64,000 bases of DNA from an uncultured Oscillospiraceae bacterium (GCA_905192745.1 CAJJLZ010000003.1:83122-147121), one strand, 5' to 3'; counted from the first letter of the stretch, positions 56,901 through 64,000 are shown. Numbers and translations are program-made. Notes: generated by a model not told the origin, from the sequence alone.

Positions 56901-58457
56901 CGTGGGACCATACAGGTTATAAAGTCCCACTTCCATATTTTTAAACAGAGAGAAAAATCGTTCGACGTGTATGGTTTCCAGGGCTTCTCCACTGGTGAAT
57001 ACACGACGCAGGGATGGAAGCGGCACATGAGCGTGCTGACAATAAGATAAAAACGATGAAAACATCGTCGGTACGAAATGAACCGTTGTGACGCCGTGTT
57101 TACAGATAGCGTCACCAATACGCTGTGCATCCTTCTCGTCGCCCGGCGGCAGCATATACACGCTGGCCCCCGCAAAAAACCATAGATACAATTCCCAAAT
57201 GGATACGTCAAAGGCTATGTTGGTTTTTTGCAAAAGACAATCAGATGTGTCAAACTGATATTTATGCATCATCCAGTTCAACCGGTTGACAATCGCTCCG
57301 TGATCCACGACAACGCCTTTTGGTTTTCCGGTCGATCCAGATGTATAGATAATATAGGCGGCATCGGATTCTTTTGTGGTAATTACTGGAAGTTCCGGGC
57401 AATTACTATCCTCCTTCAAAGCATCAGTATCAATGACAAACAGCTCTTCCTGTATGGATTTAAAGATGCCAGGTACATCGGTTACCAATATCCTGGCATC
57501 GGTATCGCACAGAATATATTGTAGCCGCTGCAGGGGATTTTGCTTATCAAGAGGTAAATAGACGGCACCAGCTTTCAGAATGCCCAATAAAACGGCTATA
57601 AGATCCGACTGTCTATCCATGGCTACAGCCACCACATCGCCGTTACGGCATCCACAACGCAAAAGATGCCGGGCAACAATGGTGGAACGACGGTCCATCT
57701 CCTCGTATGACGACATGGTTCCATCGCAATCGATCACCGCTCTATTTTGGGGATTGCGGCCCACTTGACTGAGAAAACGGCATAGCAAACCGCCTCTCGC
57801 ATCGTATGAAGCCGTGGTTCTATTCCATGACATAATTCGGTTTTTCTGCCATTCGGTCTGTGCAGACAGTTCCCCGATGGGGGAATCTGGATGCTGAAGG
57901 CATTGTATCAGCAAAGCCTGTATCTGATGGCATATAAGCCATATGGTATTCTGAAAATACAGATCACCGGGATACTGTACAGCCGCCTCAAACCGATTTT
58001 CTTCGACACGAAGCCGGATCATCCATGCATCCAAAGGAATTTGAGCGTTGGCGGCATGCAGGTCGTCAAATGCAACGCAAACCCCTATAGACTCCTCCAC
58101 GTCCGGAGACATTCTTTTCGGCATACGCATAACGTCCCGGACGGCGTATAAATAATCTTTGAATCTTTGCTCTGGCCGCATTTCCACGCACGCCTGCAGA
58201 ATTGAGGGACTGTCCGCCCGATAGACGCCTAATAGAACGTCTTCCATACCATGATATTGCCAAAGCAGCAGCTGAATCACTGAAACCAACAAAACATAAC
58301 AGGCTTCCGTATTCCGTTGTGTTACCTGCAAAATGCGGGAAGATATTTCATCATCAAACGAAAACTTTAGAATCTCCTGCAGTGCATCCGTCTCCGTGTC
58401 AGTTCGCCGGTTATCCGGAGGGAATGCCCGCCGTACGACATTTTGAGGTTTATTCAT
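50973..58457 (-). CDS. NRPS 1: half-C, A(Ser)-nMT-PCP, C-A(Cys)-PCP, half-C
   Basis: A 2494-residue NRPS. Residues 28-205 are only the C-terminal lobe of a condensation domain (no HHxxxDG). A1 (225-650, resuming 1085-1140) carries an inserted SAM methyltransferase (about 690-960; VLEIGCGTGLVLYRL) between motifs A8 and A9, typical of N-methylating modules. PCP1 Ser1184. C2 (1255-1690) has FHHAILDGW. A2 (about 1710-2200). PCP2 Ser about 2260. The last 160 residues are again only a C-domain C-lobe. Pocket codes: A1 D-V-W-H-F-S-L-V-D-K (serine), A2 D-L-Y-N-L-S-L-I-W-K (cysteine), both exact matches to known codes. The C domain is not a cyclising Cy type, as it keeps HHxxxDG. It is the first assembly-line gene and would form N-Me-Ser-Cys. 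AGGAGG precedes the ATG. Confidence 0.94.
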   Translation of the reverse strand: MNKPQNVVRRAFPPDNRRTDTETDALQEILKFSFDDEISSRILQVTQRNTEACYVLLVSVIQLLLWQYHGMEDVLLGVYRADSPSILQACVEMRPEQRFKDYLYAVRDVMRMPKRMSPDVEESIGVCVAFDDLHAANAQIPLDAWMIRLRVEENRFEAAVQYPGDLYFQNTIWLICHQIQALLIQCLQHPDSPIGELSAQTEWQKNRIMSWNRTTASYDARGGLLCRFLSQVGRNPQNRAVIDCDGTMSSYEEMDRRSTIVARHLLRCGCRNGDVVAVAMDRQSDLIAVLLGILKAGAVYLPLDKQNPLQRLQYILCDTDARILVTDVPGIFKSIQEELFVIDTDALKEDSNCPELPVITTKESDAAYIIYTSGSTGKPKGVVVDHGAIVNRLNWMMHKYQFDTSDCLLQKTNIAFDVSIWELYLWFFAGASVYMLPPGDEKDAQRIGDAICKHGVTTVHFVPTMFSSFLSYCQHAHVPLPSLRRVFTSGEALETIHVERFFSLFKNMEVGLYNLYGPTEATVDVSYYDCSPQFFSADVPIGDPIENIRLYILDEHYRLAPIGMPGTLYIAGDGLARGYLNRPELTAKQFITVRSERVYNTNDRARQTLDGHIHFLGRKDFQVKLNGFRIELDEIQHVLNRSAFVEQSVVIKYEDASPDSARLVAYYVPKKENDLPESTDSQADSSRVSEWRLVFNKAYSSHESEDTQDQLFNISGWKSSYTGETFPREEMSDWLDNGIRHVRRLPNRHVLEIGCGTGLVLYRLAPSADSYRASDISETAVDMLNDTIFKNQNLQHVKVDVQAADNPLLYQSHYDMVILNSVIQYFPNHAYLEKVLRLIGDTIAENGQAFIGDIRSEPLLKAFHTSVELSRMPGDTSESLLKAAVDRGIFMDYELCVNPAFFMNLRAVHPRMTGVEILYKQSRYDNEMRRYRYDVVIYFDHIPDSWPCDKELVWGQQSPAELEKMVSSQMYNSIRLSHVPNTDVLPELYQYQQLLYDSDENRIVCDIHAAAARMRQQEAWSKEQWRKMAEHYGYHMECLWSGPDMDSYYDLVFIRSCEIPNLSHYICRQSKREIVSDFSDYFNLRYGQADEMWKTNAAIREYLAAYLPSYMIPSILIPLDAMPAKPNGKIDYAALPQPYILQNTAEMESPKTQWQRQLLEVWQTVLRLQAIGINDDFFMCGGDSIKAISLVNRINQSLHINMHVNDIYMYSTIKKLSQVIDKRLKETSDDTLRKGMEILQNLKERVLSNRYLVSLLPADWEDLYPVSPIQMGMFLYTKMYPDVPMYLDQFIYQVKLDSFSYVFFSQCMETMVQKHAIMRTTFDFTRFPQPLQIVHQGLSLSRLISMEDLRALPDPQTQIRAYLEDDLSNHFELEKDFLWRIKIFWLGEGAYCIVLSFHHAILDGWSVATFMSELVKLYEIGVKRNFHWEPEPATSTFRDYIAYTMGRTQSDQDMAYWHEVLDGFHYNALPYNPEKTPLSQMRRTHIVIRDLPNFYQHKLQSYAYKNKVSLKELCIAAYVFLLRITSYEHDVLTGIVSHDRPELADAEKIVGCFLNTVPLRVQINGNNKKDLLYAVRDYLRRSKQHEMFLSDIAKAVQEVGRHVNPLFETIFNYVDFHVLDSIRLAESVQEIVSPLSLEPNEMTNTPFDFEVSRTMDKFSVRIKYDSRYFHKSEMQECLDMYLEILDQMMDEHHEEFSCESLKGRARIQADYNSLNNTSSDFPLGGVHTLFERWAAGNPERIAASDAQHRISYGELNAWANRLARKLIKHGIRPGDIVAIQMQRCIPLIAALLAIMKAGAAYVPLDGKYPLERRAYMIRHAGAVCLLTDKVTGDMTVPVVDMEGLENYESGNLDIPVSENQLAYIIYTSGSTGRPKGVMIEHRSAVNIVHWVNEKFAVGPGDKLLFVTSVCFDLSVYDIFGTLAAGAQVVMAQEEDVLDIGRLFKIMQREKITIWNSVPSTMQGLVHKVKGYGEHSDSLRLALLSGDWIPVNLPSKAVTVFPHAKFISLGGATEAAIWSIYYEIDPQQVYSPSIPYGRPVANSSFYVLNDNRELLAPGYVGELYIGGTGVARGYVNDPQKNMAFMVDPFVNRDAKMYRTGDLGRLKRDGTIEFLGRKDSQVKIRGFRVELGEIESILCRFPTVKDCVVALQSSPQGDQVLSAYLVTDSPIDKKRIQDHLANYLPSYMIPVFYTAIDSIPLNVNGKVDRSQLKPVAAAAEKMPPSSRPLTRTQDKIHDIWKQTLGVDAVDITDSFFEIGGNSLSLLQVQTMLEELYGDQCVTITDLFTYHTIEALSKYLDERLLTENADKVSTSMTLVQEYRMSATNKPQETDLEYVFQLDDETQQGLENFADGLESHYSMQTILMGNFIQLMYEICKETHVTLLDGNDLSSCYRWDMAQIQTYEDLFDAFQNRSSYRIAAMNLQVDEAVSRQDGCLVSCFVLAENSCEDSRLQGNFELIVGCGGELRFLFDHRIFCPHNAERIVQDYFKLLSNCL

Positions 58458-58549
58458 CGTTGAGATCCTCCTGTTGTACTAAGTTTTTTCATTCGACCTG
58501 CCGGCGTCCTTAAGATGATACTTACGGGCACTGCACCATAAGAATTGAG

Positions 58550-60175
58550 TCAAAAACTACTCACAACATAAAATGAAAGCTCCGGATGCCCCGATATCAA
58601 GGCTTTATTCAAATGATTCCGTATACGGTTAAGATTCTGAACCGCATCCTCCAGGCGCGCCTTATCCAACAATTTTTCGGTAATCGTATCCGCCGCGGAT
58701 TCTTGCCACCCATCCTTCGCAAGCTCAATCAGGGCACCATACCACCGGCTGATCCACCCGTTAATCTTTTTGAGCAGAGTATCGCTTTGCGCCCGGTAGA
58801 GGGCTACGGCATCCACAGCGTCCATACACAGACGTTTCCGGTACACATTGGTATAATGAGCCGTTACCAGCCGATACATCGACGCATAGTTTTCAATGGC
58901 TGACAAAAGAGGAAACAATGAGTAATGCGGCGTCAAAAGCCGTTCAATGTATCGGCACAGATGTTCCACCCGTTGATCCTGAAAATGATAAGCAATTTCC
59001 ATATTGGACTCTTGAGCGTCCAGTAGCCCCTCTTTTTCCACGCGGACAGACAGGCGTGTACCCGGATACATGCGGTATCGATTGGCTATCAGTCCCATAT
59101 TGTTCAGCAAATCATACCTGTCAAGAAAATGGTAATTTGCCTCCACCGTTTGCATGGTGGAAAATGGATTGAAATTGATGAATCCAGGCTGCACGTTGAT
59201 ATCATGCCGGGCAAACAGTTGAAAAGTTTTCACGTTATCAACTACTGTAGTGCGTTTATTGTACTGGCGTAAATCTTCATCGTTCCCCGCTTCTATCCCA
59301 ATGAATCCACAGAGCAGTCCCGCTTCCTTTAGCCGGGACATCAGCGCATCATCGGCCTTTTTATAAAAAGACGGGCGGAAATTCGCCATGAAAGATATCA
59401 CCAAACCGCGGCGGATGATTTCATCGGCAATTGCATAGACGCGTTCATAATTCACCCCAGGATCTTCAAAACTGCAATCGATAAAATTAAATATATGAAT
59501 ACCATAATGATGATGAATTGTTTCGATTTCCTCCCCTATGTTTTGCGGAGTGCGTCCGATCCATTTCTTGCGAAAAAGCTGAGAGGAGCAGAAATCGCAC
59601 CGCCCCGTGCATCCTCGGGAACCGGAAATTTGAGCAACCTTTAGCTTGTTGTCCACCAAGATATCTCGGGATGGAAAGGGAAGGGCGTTTAAATCCTCCA
59701 GAAGACCAGGTTGGGGATGCGCATGGATCCCATCATGGCCACGATAAATCAGTCCTGGCACTTGATCCATGGCACACGGATCGCCGGCCGCCTTTAACAG
59801 AAGGCCAAACGACTCCTCGCCTTCTCCGGTTATTACATAATCAAACTGGGGGCATTCCTCCAGCAATTTTTCTTTTACGCAAGTAGGATATATACCTCCC
59901 GCAACCAAATAACAAGCTGGCAGGAATTCTTTTATTTTTTCAGCAACATGAAACACCACGTTTTTAGACGTCTCATAAATCACAAACCCGATAAAATCCG
60001 GCTGAAAGCGCAATAATTCGTTATAATCTAATTTTTCTTCTTTTGTTCCAATAAGACGAACATCCTCACCGGATTGCCTGAGGAAACTGCAAATCGATGA
60101 TATGCCGATCTCTTCCAACCCCATCCACATGCCGTCGCTATACAAGACGATTAGTAAAATTTTAATGTCAATCAC
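58550..60175 (-). CDS. Cobalamin-binding radical SAM enzyme 1
   Basis: A 541-residue B12-dependent radical SAM protein. The N-terminal cobalamin-binding domain (1-150) includes CSFLRQSGEDVRLIG and LVAGGIYPTCVKE; the cluster motif is C189-TGR-C193-DF-C196. The C-terminal roughly 140 residues are helical. It is a paralogue of the enzyme at 26608-28224: both have the INFNPFSTM segment and a similar C-terminal layout. The GTG start overlaps the stop of the carbamoyltransferase gene by 4 bases (GTGA), so the two are coupled. The target is unknown; carbon methylation is the most common activity. Confidence 0.9.
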   Translation of the reverse strand: MIDIKILLIVLYSDGMWMGLEEIGISSICSFLRQSGEDVRLIGTKEEKLDYNELLRFQPDFIGFVIYETSKNVVFHVAEKIKEFLPACYLVAGGIYPTCVKEKLLEECPQFDYVITGEGEESFGLLLKAAGDPCAMDQVPGLIYRGHDGIHAHPQPGLLEDLNALPFPSRDILVDNKLKVAQISGSRGCTGRCDFCSSQLFRKKWIGRTPQNIGEEIETIHHHYGIHIFNFIDCSFEDPGVNYERVYAIADEIIRRGLVISFMANFRPSFYKKADDALMSRLKEAGLLCGFIGIEAGNDEDLRQYNKRTTVVDNVKTFQLFARHDINVQPGFINFNPFSTMQTVEANYHFLDRYDLLNNMGLIANRYRMYPGTRLSVRVEKEGLLDAQESNMEIAYHFQDQRVEHLCRYIERLLTPHYSLFPLLSAIENYASMYRLVTAHYTNVYRKRLCMDAVDAVALYRAQSDTLLKKINGWISRWYGALIELAKDGWQESAADTITEKLLDKARLEDAVQNLNRIRNHLNKALISGHPELSFYVVSSF

Positions 60176-62073
60176 CTTACCATTTTTTTAATCCTTGAGG
60201 TAAACAAATGCAAAAAACGTGATGAATCTTTATCCCGTAGATCATAGGAGACATATACCTCTGGCATCATGTAATATAGCCCCAGGCTCTCGTCGTCTAT
60301 ACCATAAGGATTGTATTGAGCGGATATCTGTTGACGTTCATGCGCCGGCAGTTCCTCGACCAGTGTCCGTCGTGTCAGCGGCCTGTCTGATGGGTAGGCC
60401 TGGTGATTCTGAAGTTGGACCCGTTTTCCGTTGACATACATAATTTCGATTCTTTTTCGCAGGGCGAAATTCAATGCCTCCTCCGCTGTGTTGACAATTG
60501 GTTCCCCTTGATCGTTTAACGATGTGTTGCACAGAATCGGAACCCCGTTTGCCTCTTCGAAACCTTGTATGGCGCGATAAAGCAACGGATTATCATTTCC
60601 ATTGATTGTTTGGATGCGGGCGCTATTATCAATATGCGCCACTGCGGGAATCCGTTCACGTTTGTCGGAAAGAATTTCAAAGGTACGCAGCATAAATGGA
60701 GAACTGGACGCGTCCTTGAACCACTCATGTGCTTTCTCCTGCAGGACGATGGGCGCTACAGGACGCCACCATTGACGCTGTTTGATCCGATTGAGCTCGT
60801 CCTTCATATATAAGGAGGTAGGAGCGGCCAATAAACTGCGGTTCCCCAGGGCCCTCGGGCCGATCTCGCTGGCCCCATCAAACCAGACCACTGGGGCGCG
60901 ATTAATGTCGGATACAAAAACAGCTTCGTTAAAATCCGTTATTCCAGCAATATATGGACGGTAGAAATCCCGCTCAAAGACATCGCTGGCCAGAGGATCA
61001 ACGCAACCATAATAAGGGGTTTGCAATTTAAAGCTGAAGGTACCCATATTCTTCCAAAAATAAAACAGCGCCATTCCCATAGATATTCCTGAATCGTTGA
61101 CGCAGGGCGCGGTTATAAAGTCTTTGAAATGGTATTTTTCCAACAGATAGCTGTTGGTGGGACAATTGAGAGCATATCCGCCGGAGACAGAGAGATACGT
61201 TTGCTCAGGATCTATAGGATATTCTTCTAAGATGTCTTCAATATTGGCCGTCATCATATTCATGGAGACTTTTTGAACTTCCTTCATAACCATGCTGATT
61301 TTATTGTCCCGCACAGAAAACAGAGGATCCATCTCATTGAACAAACGGTCCTTCTCTTTTTCCTCATATCCGTCGATCCGGCTCACCAATTCATGAAAGT
61401 ACTTTATGAACTTGCCGGCGTCACCATCCATCTGCTTGTCTAGACACGCAGGAAATTGCTCGAGGGATTTGCTTTTTGAAGCTGAAGCCAGCGCCATCAG
61501 CGTTCCCTCCTTCAGTTGGTAATGACTGGACGCGATCATCCACAATAGAGCAGGGGAAGATACGGGAAAAATCGTCACGCGGCCATGATCTACCACGCAC
61601 CCGGCATAATAAAAAAGCCCCTTGAGATCTTTCTGTATCAGTACATCCGGCCCGGCATCAACCGCCAAGCCAATGATGTTCTGGTGATAAAAGATCTCCG
61701 TATCAGACAATATACCGGAAAACAAATGACATATACTGTGATACGATATGGTCCGTGTGCTTTCGTCATCCGCATATGTATCGTCCGTATCCAATCCCGG
61801 TGTACCCAATATCGCTTCCATATCATCAGTGGTTAGTCCGAATTCATCTAAAAGCGTGTTCAAAAAACAAAGAGCCTGTTCAACATCGCGAAAAGCGCCA
61901 CGATACTCTTTGCGTCCAGTAAGTCGTTCCAATTCCCAATATCGCTTCAAGCTGACAGTTTCTCCGTTTTTCTCCCATAATGAAACATTACAGTCATGGC
62001 GCTGCGACAGTCCATAAACACTGCCCAAAGGATCGATTTCTAGATAGGTAAACAGATAATATCCATCGGTCAT
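60172..62073 (-). CDS. O-/N-carbamoyltransferase (NodU/CmcH family)
   Basis: A 633-residue carbamoyltransferase that would transfer a carbamoyl group from carbamoyl phosphate, through a carbamoyl-adenylate, to a hydroxyl or amine of the product. The N-terminal Kae1-like part contains SHICHL-like YHSICHLFSGI and GLAVDAGPDVLI; the middle has YLSVSGGYALNCPTNS; the C-terminal domain has WFDGASEIGPRALGNRSLL and NTSLNDQGEPIVNTAEEAL, both hallmarks. Length is normal for CmcH/TobZ-type proteins. GGAAGGAG precedes the ATG. With Ser, N-Me-Ser, Orn and a beta-hydroxyl in the predicted chain, several acceptor groups are available. Confidence 0.93.
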   Translation of the reverse strand: MTDGYYLFTYLEIDPLGSVYGLSQRHDCNVSLWEKNGETVSLKRYWELERLTGRKEYRGAFRDVEQALCFLNTLLDEFGLTTDDMEAILGTPGLDTDDTYADDESTRTISYHSICHLFSGILSDTEIFYHQNIIGLAVDAGPDVLIQKDLKGLFYYAGCVVDHGRVTIFPVSSPALLWMIASSHYQLKEGTLMALASASKSKSLEQFPACLDKQMDGDAGKFIKYFHELVSRIDGYEEKEKDRLFNEMDPLFSVRDNKISMVMKEVQKVSMNMMTANIEDILEEYPIDPEQTYLSVSGGYALNCPTNSYLLEKYHFKDFITAPCVNDSGISMGMALFYFWKNMGTFSFKLQTPYYGCVDPLASDVFERDFYRPYIAGITDFNEAVFVSDINRAPVVWFDGASEIGPRALGNRSLLAAPTSLYMKDELNRIKQRQWWRPVAPIVLQEKAHEWFKDASSSPFMLRTFEILSDKRERIPAVAHIDNSARIQTINGNDNPLLYRAIQGFEEANGVPILCNTSLNDQGEPIVNTAEEALNFALRKRIEIMYVNGKRVQLQNHQAYPSDRPLTRRTLVEELPAHERQQISAQYNPYGIDDESLGLYYMMPEVYVSYDLRDKDSSRFLHLFTSRIKKMVR

Positions 62074-62142
62074 ATTGTTAAGCTCCTTCCCTATGACGGA
62101 TTATTCCAGACTCAGATGAGATAAATCAGGTTGAACGACGCG

Positions 62143-63921
62143 TTATATATCATAATGGGAATACTCCGATATCCAATTGCCATATCCCTCGGTAACCGTT
62201 ACCAGCTTTTTTGTTATTCCCCGTTCATTTTTCGCTGAAACAGAACCTAGGACAGTGGTCCGCTGTTTATCGTACCAGACATCGGCGATAATGCCCTGAT
62301 GGATCGCTAAAAGCTTCATGACGTTTTGATTGTAGAGCGATGGATACGATAGTTCAAACGAAAGGTATGGCTGCAACAGATGCACACCGCTCCTCTGCAA
62401 AGCCAGTACGGTCGCCCGATGGGCGAGTTCGGCAAAGTCCTTGGAATTGGACGCCACGGGTGTAGATTTCCCGCCGGTAATGGTCACCTGTATATCGGTG
62501 ACTTCATGTCCTCGCGTGCCCGTTTGCAACGCTTTGTAAATGTTTGTAATCACAACATTCTGATATTTCTTGAAAAGTTTGTCGGTGGATACCTCCGATT
62601 GAATAAGGACACCTTTGCCCCGCTCGATTGGCTCGACCGTCAGTTCAATGGATGTGTATATATTCGCACACAGCGAGATGGAACTTTTTTTTCGCGGCGT
62701 TTCCTTGTAAATAACAGATGTTTTTCCAAAGAAAACCGAAAGACTATACTGTTTGAGCAGTTTATCTTGTAATACTTTCAACTGGATTTCGCCCAGAATA
62801 TCCATCCAGATTTCTTTTACAGCCGCATTCCAACGGATGTTGATGGACGGTTCTTCCTCCTGCAGTTTACGTAGGGCCTGATAGATTTGAACGCTTTGGC
62901 TCACATCAAACGGAATCACATTGATCTGAAACAAGGACTGGGGCTTATGGGAAAGTGTCCGAACCCCGTCGGAAGTGCCGAGAATATCGCCGACCTTGGC
63001 TTGTATTCCGCATAAAACCCCGATTTCATTGACTCCGAGCGCCGTCTCTTGCTTGAGCTTCAAACCGTCATACCCGTATAGGCGTATTACCTTTTCAAAC
63101 TGGCTGGTCCGTATGTTGTATACCCTTTCTAATAAATGAATGCTTCCTGAAAAAACACGTATATAGCACATCCTTCCGCCTCCTTCTTGAAAACCGACCT
63201 TGTACACAAGCGCCGAGAATTCAGCAGCGAGCGGTTGCCGTTCCGGTATGAAATTGGTAATCCCCCATAAAACATCCCGGATTCCCACAGAAAGCTTCGC
63301 AGAACCGACGAAAACCGGCATAATATTCCGCTGCAAAAGAATATCACTTAAAGAAGTCGTCTGTTTTTCCGCCGATTTCGCCTGCAGTTCATCGAATAGC
63401 GATTCATCCAAACGTCGTTTCACCAACGGAGATTTTCCATTAGTATCCCAGGTCTGCATTACCAGTGTTTCCATGTTCAGCTGTTCATGGATATCGTCTA
63501 TCACCGCGGAGGCGTTCGCGCCCACCGCATCCAGCTTATTAATAAAAAACAGAATCCGCACCCCTTGTGATTGCAGCAACGATAGAATTTTTACCGTTTG
63601 CGCCTGAACGCCTTCCACCGCAGAAACGACCACAACAGCCCCGTCGATAACCGGAATAACGCGCTCTACTTCGGAGTAAAAATCGGCATGTCCCGGAGTA
63701 TCGATCAAATTGATCACGGTGTTTTCCAACTCGATGCGCACAGAGGTAGATTGAATGGTGATGCCCATGCTTCTTTCCAAGTCCATGGTATCGACATGGG
63801 ATGTTTGCTTGTCCACCTTACCCAGTTCTTTGATCAGGCAAGAATCCAACAAAATATTCTCCGTCAATGTGGTTTTGCCTGCGTCGATGTGCGCGAAAAT
63901 TCCAAGATTGATTATTTTCAT
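62143..63921 (-). CDS. TetM/TetO-like ribosomal protection GTPase, C-terminally short
   Basis: A 592-residue EF-G-like translational GTPase of the tetracycline ribosomal protection group. G1 is AHIDAGKTTLTENIL (10-24), switch I ERSMGITIQST (50-60), G3 DTPGHADFYSEVERV (74-88), G4 NKLD (128-131). Domains II-V follow (LGEIQLKVLQDKL, GVLIQSEVS, RGHEVTDIQVTITGGK, LLQPYLSFELSYPS). Proteins of this group are about 640 residues; here the last 25 or so (the C-terminal helix that follows the ...GYG... loop) are missing. Standing first in a biosynthetic operon, it probably protects the producer's ribosome from its own product, as Otr(A) does in oxytetracycline makers; a role as plain tetracycline resistance cannot be excluded. 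AAGGCGG precedes the ATG. Confidence 0.9.
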   Translation of the reverse strand: MKIINLGIFAHIDAGKTTLTENILLDSCLIKELGKVDKQTSHVDTMDLERSMGITIQSTSVRIELENTVINLIDTPGHADFYSEVERVIPVIDGAVVVVSAVEGVQAQTVKILSLLQSQGVRILFFINKLDAVGANASAVIDDIHEQLNMETLVMQTWDTNGKSPLVKRRLDESLFDELQAKSAEKQTTSLSDILLQRNIMPVFVGSAKLSVGIRDVLWGITNFIPERQPLAAEFSALVYKVGFQEGGGRMCYIRVFSGSIHLLERVYNIRTSQFEKVIRLYGYDGLKLKQETALGVNEIGVLCGIQAKVGDILGTSDGVRTLSHKPQSLFQINVIPFDVSQSVQIYQALRKLQEEEPSINIRWNAAVKEIWMDILGEIQLKVLQDKLLKQYSLSVFFGKTSVIYKETPRKKSSISLCANIYTSIELTVEPIERGKGVLIQSEVSTDKLFKKYQNVVITNIYKALQTGTRGHEVTDIQVTITGGKSTPVASNSKDFAELAHRATVLALQRSGVHLLQPYLSFELSYPSLYNQNVMKLLAIHQGIIADVWYDKQRTTVLGSVSAKNERGITKKLVTVTEGYGNWISEYSHYDI

Positions 63922-64000
63922 ATTTTTGCCGCCTTATGCAATTCATCGGACTGTAAAGTTAAATGAAAGTTGAGGACCCGTCAGCCCTTCTGGTACAATG
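63922..64000 (-). promoter_or_regulatory. Leader of the biosynthetic operon, partly in window
   Basis: Only 79 bases of upstream sequence are present. A ribosome site is clear, but I cannot identify a promoter or a leader peptide/attenuator such as those in front of some ribosomal protection genes. The operon may also begin further upstream. Confidence 0.25.

Overview
The window looks like a chromosomal stretch from an anaerobic, endospore-lineage Clostridia, probably Oscillospiraceae/Ruminococcaceae-like. The evidence is the classical Clostridia/Bacillus neighbourhood rpmB - M50 protease - scpA - scpB - DUF2953 - ytfJ/gerW - dacF - rluB, a biotin-dependent decarboxylase/transcarboxylase gene set, a PerR-like regulator next to a rubredoxin-first rerubrerythrin, and Gram-positive Shine-Dalgarno sites. 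The taxonomic call is inference from gene content.

Region 1 (1-21.2 kb, GC-rich core): a three-gene biotin carboxyltransferase operon on the minus strand; an AT-rich FAD oxidoreductase inserted with its own promoter; the scpAB/dacF/rluB block; rpmB; a tandem 90-bp repeat in front of ppa; a nicotinamidase/pncB NAD-salvage pair; perR and rerubrerythrin; a small membrane protein; a Thr-rich surface protein; an ABC-2 exporter pair; and a frameshifted acetyltransferase. Region 2 (21.2-23.5 kb) is a graveyard: scrambled pieces of a Wadjet (JetC/JetD-like) plasmid-defence locus and nothing intact.

Region 3 (23.5-63.9 kb) is one 16-gene, all-minus-strand, translationally coupled biosynthetic gene cluster whose base composition is visibly lower in GC than region 1. 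In transcription order: a TetM/TetO-like ribosomal protection GTPase, a NodU/CmcH-type carbamoyltransferase, a cobalamin radical SAM enzyme, NRPS 1 (C-lobe, A[Ser]-N-methyltransferase-PCP, C-A[Cys]-PCP, C-lobe), PKS 1 (KS-KR-ACP), a BtrH-like papain-fold protein, a type II thioesterase, a free-standing malonyl acyltransferase, NRPS 2 (C-A[Ser]-PCP-C-A[Orn]-PCP), PKS 2 (KS-C-methyltransferase-KR[Tyr to Cys]-ACP), a second cobalamin radical SAM enzyme, PKS 3 (KS-ACP-C), a third cobalamin radical SAM enzyme, a beta-lactamase-fold serine hydrolase, an acyl-AMP ligase and a discrete ACP. No PKS carries an AT domain and there is one discrete AT, so this is an AT-less (trans-AT) hybrid line.

Read colinearly, the line would make N-methyl-Ser - Cys - hydroxy-C2 - Ser - Orn - alpha-methyl-keto-C2 - keto-C2, further carbamoylated, tailored by three B12-radical SAM enzymes, and possibly acylated. 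The ribosomal protection protein at the head of the operon suggests, by analogy with producer self-resistance, that the product acts on translation. I do not recognise a characterised cluster with this combination. No integrated thioesterase, no transporter and no regulator is visible inside it, so release, export and control are open questions. The right edge cuts the operon's upstream region.
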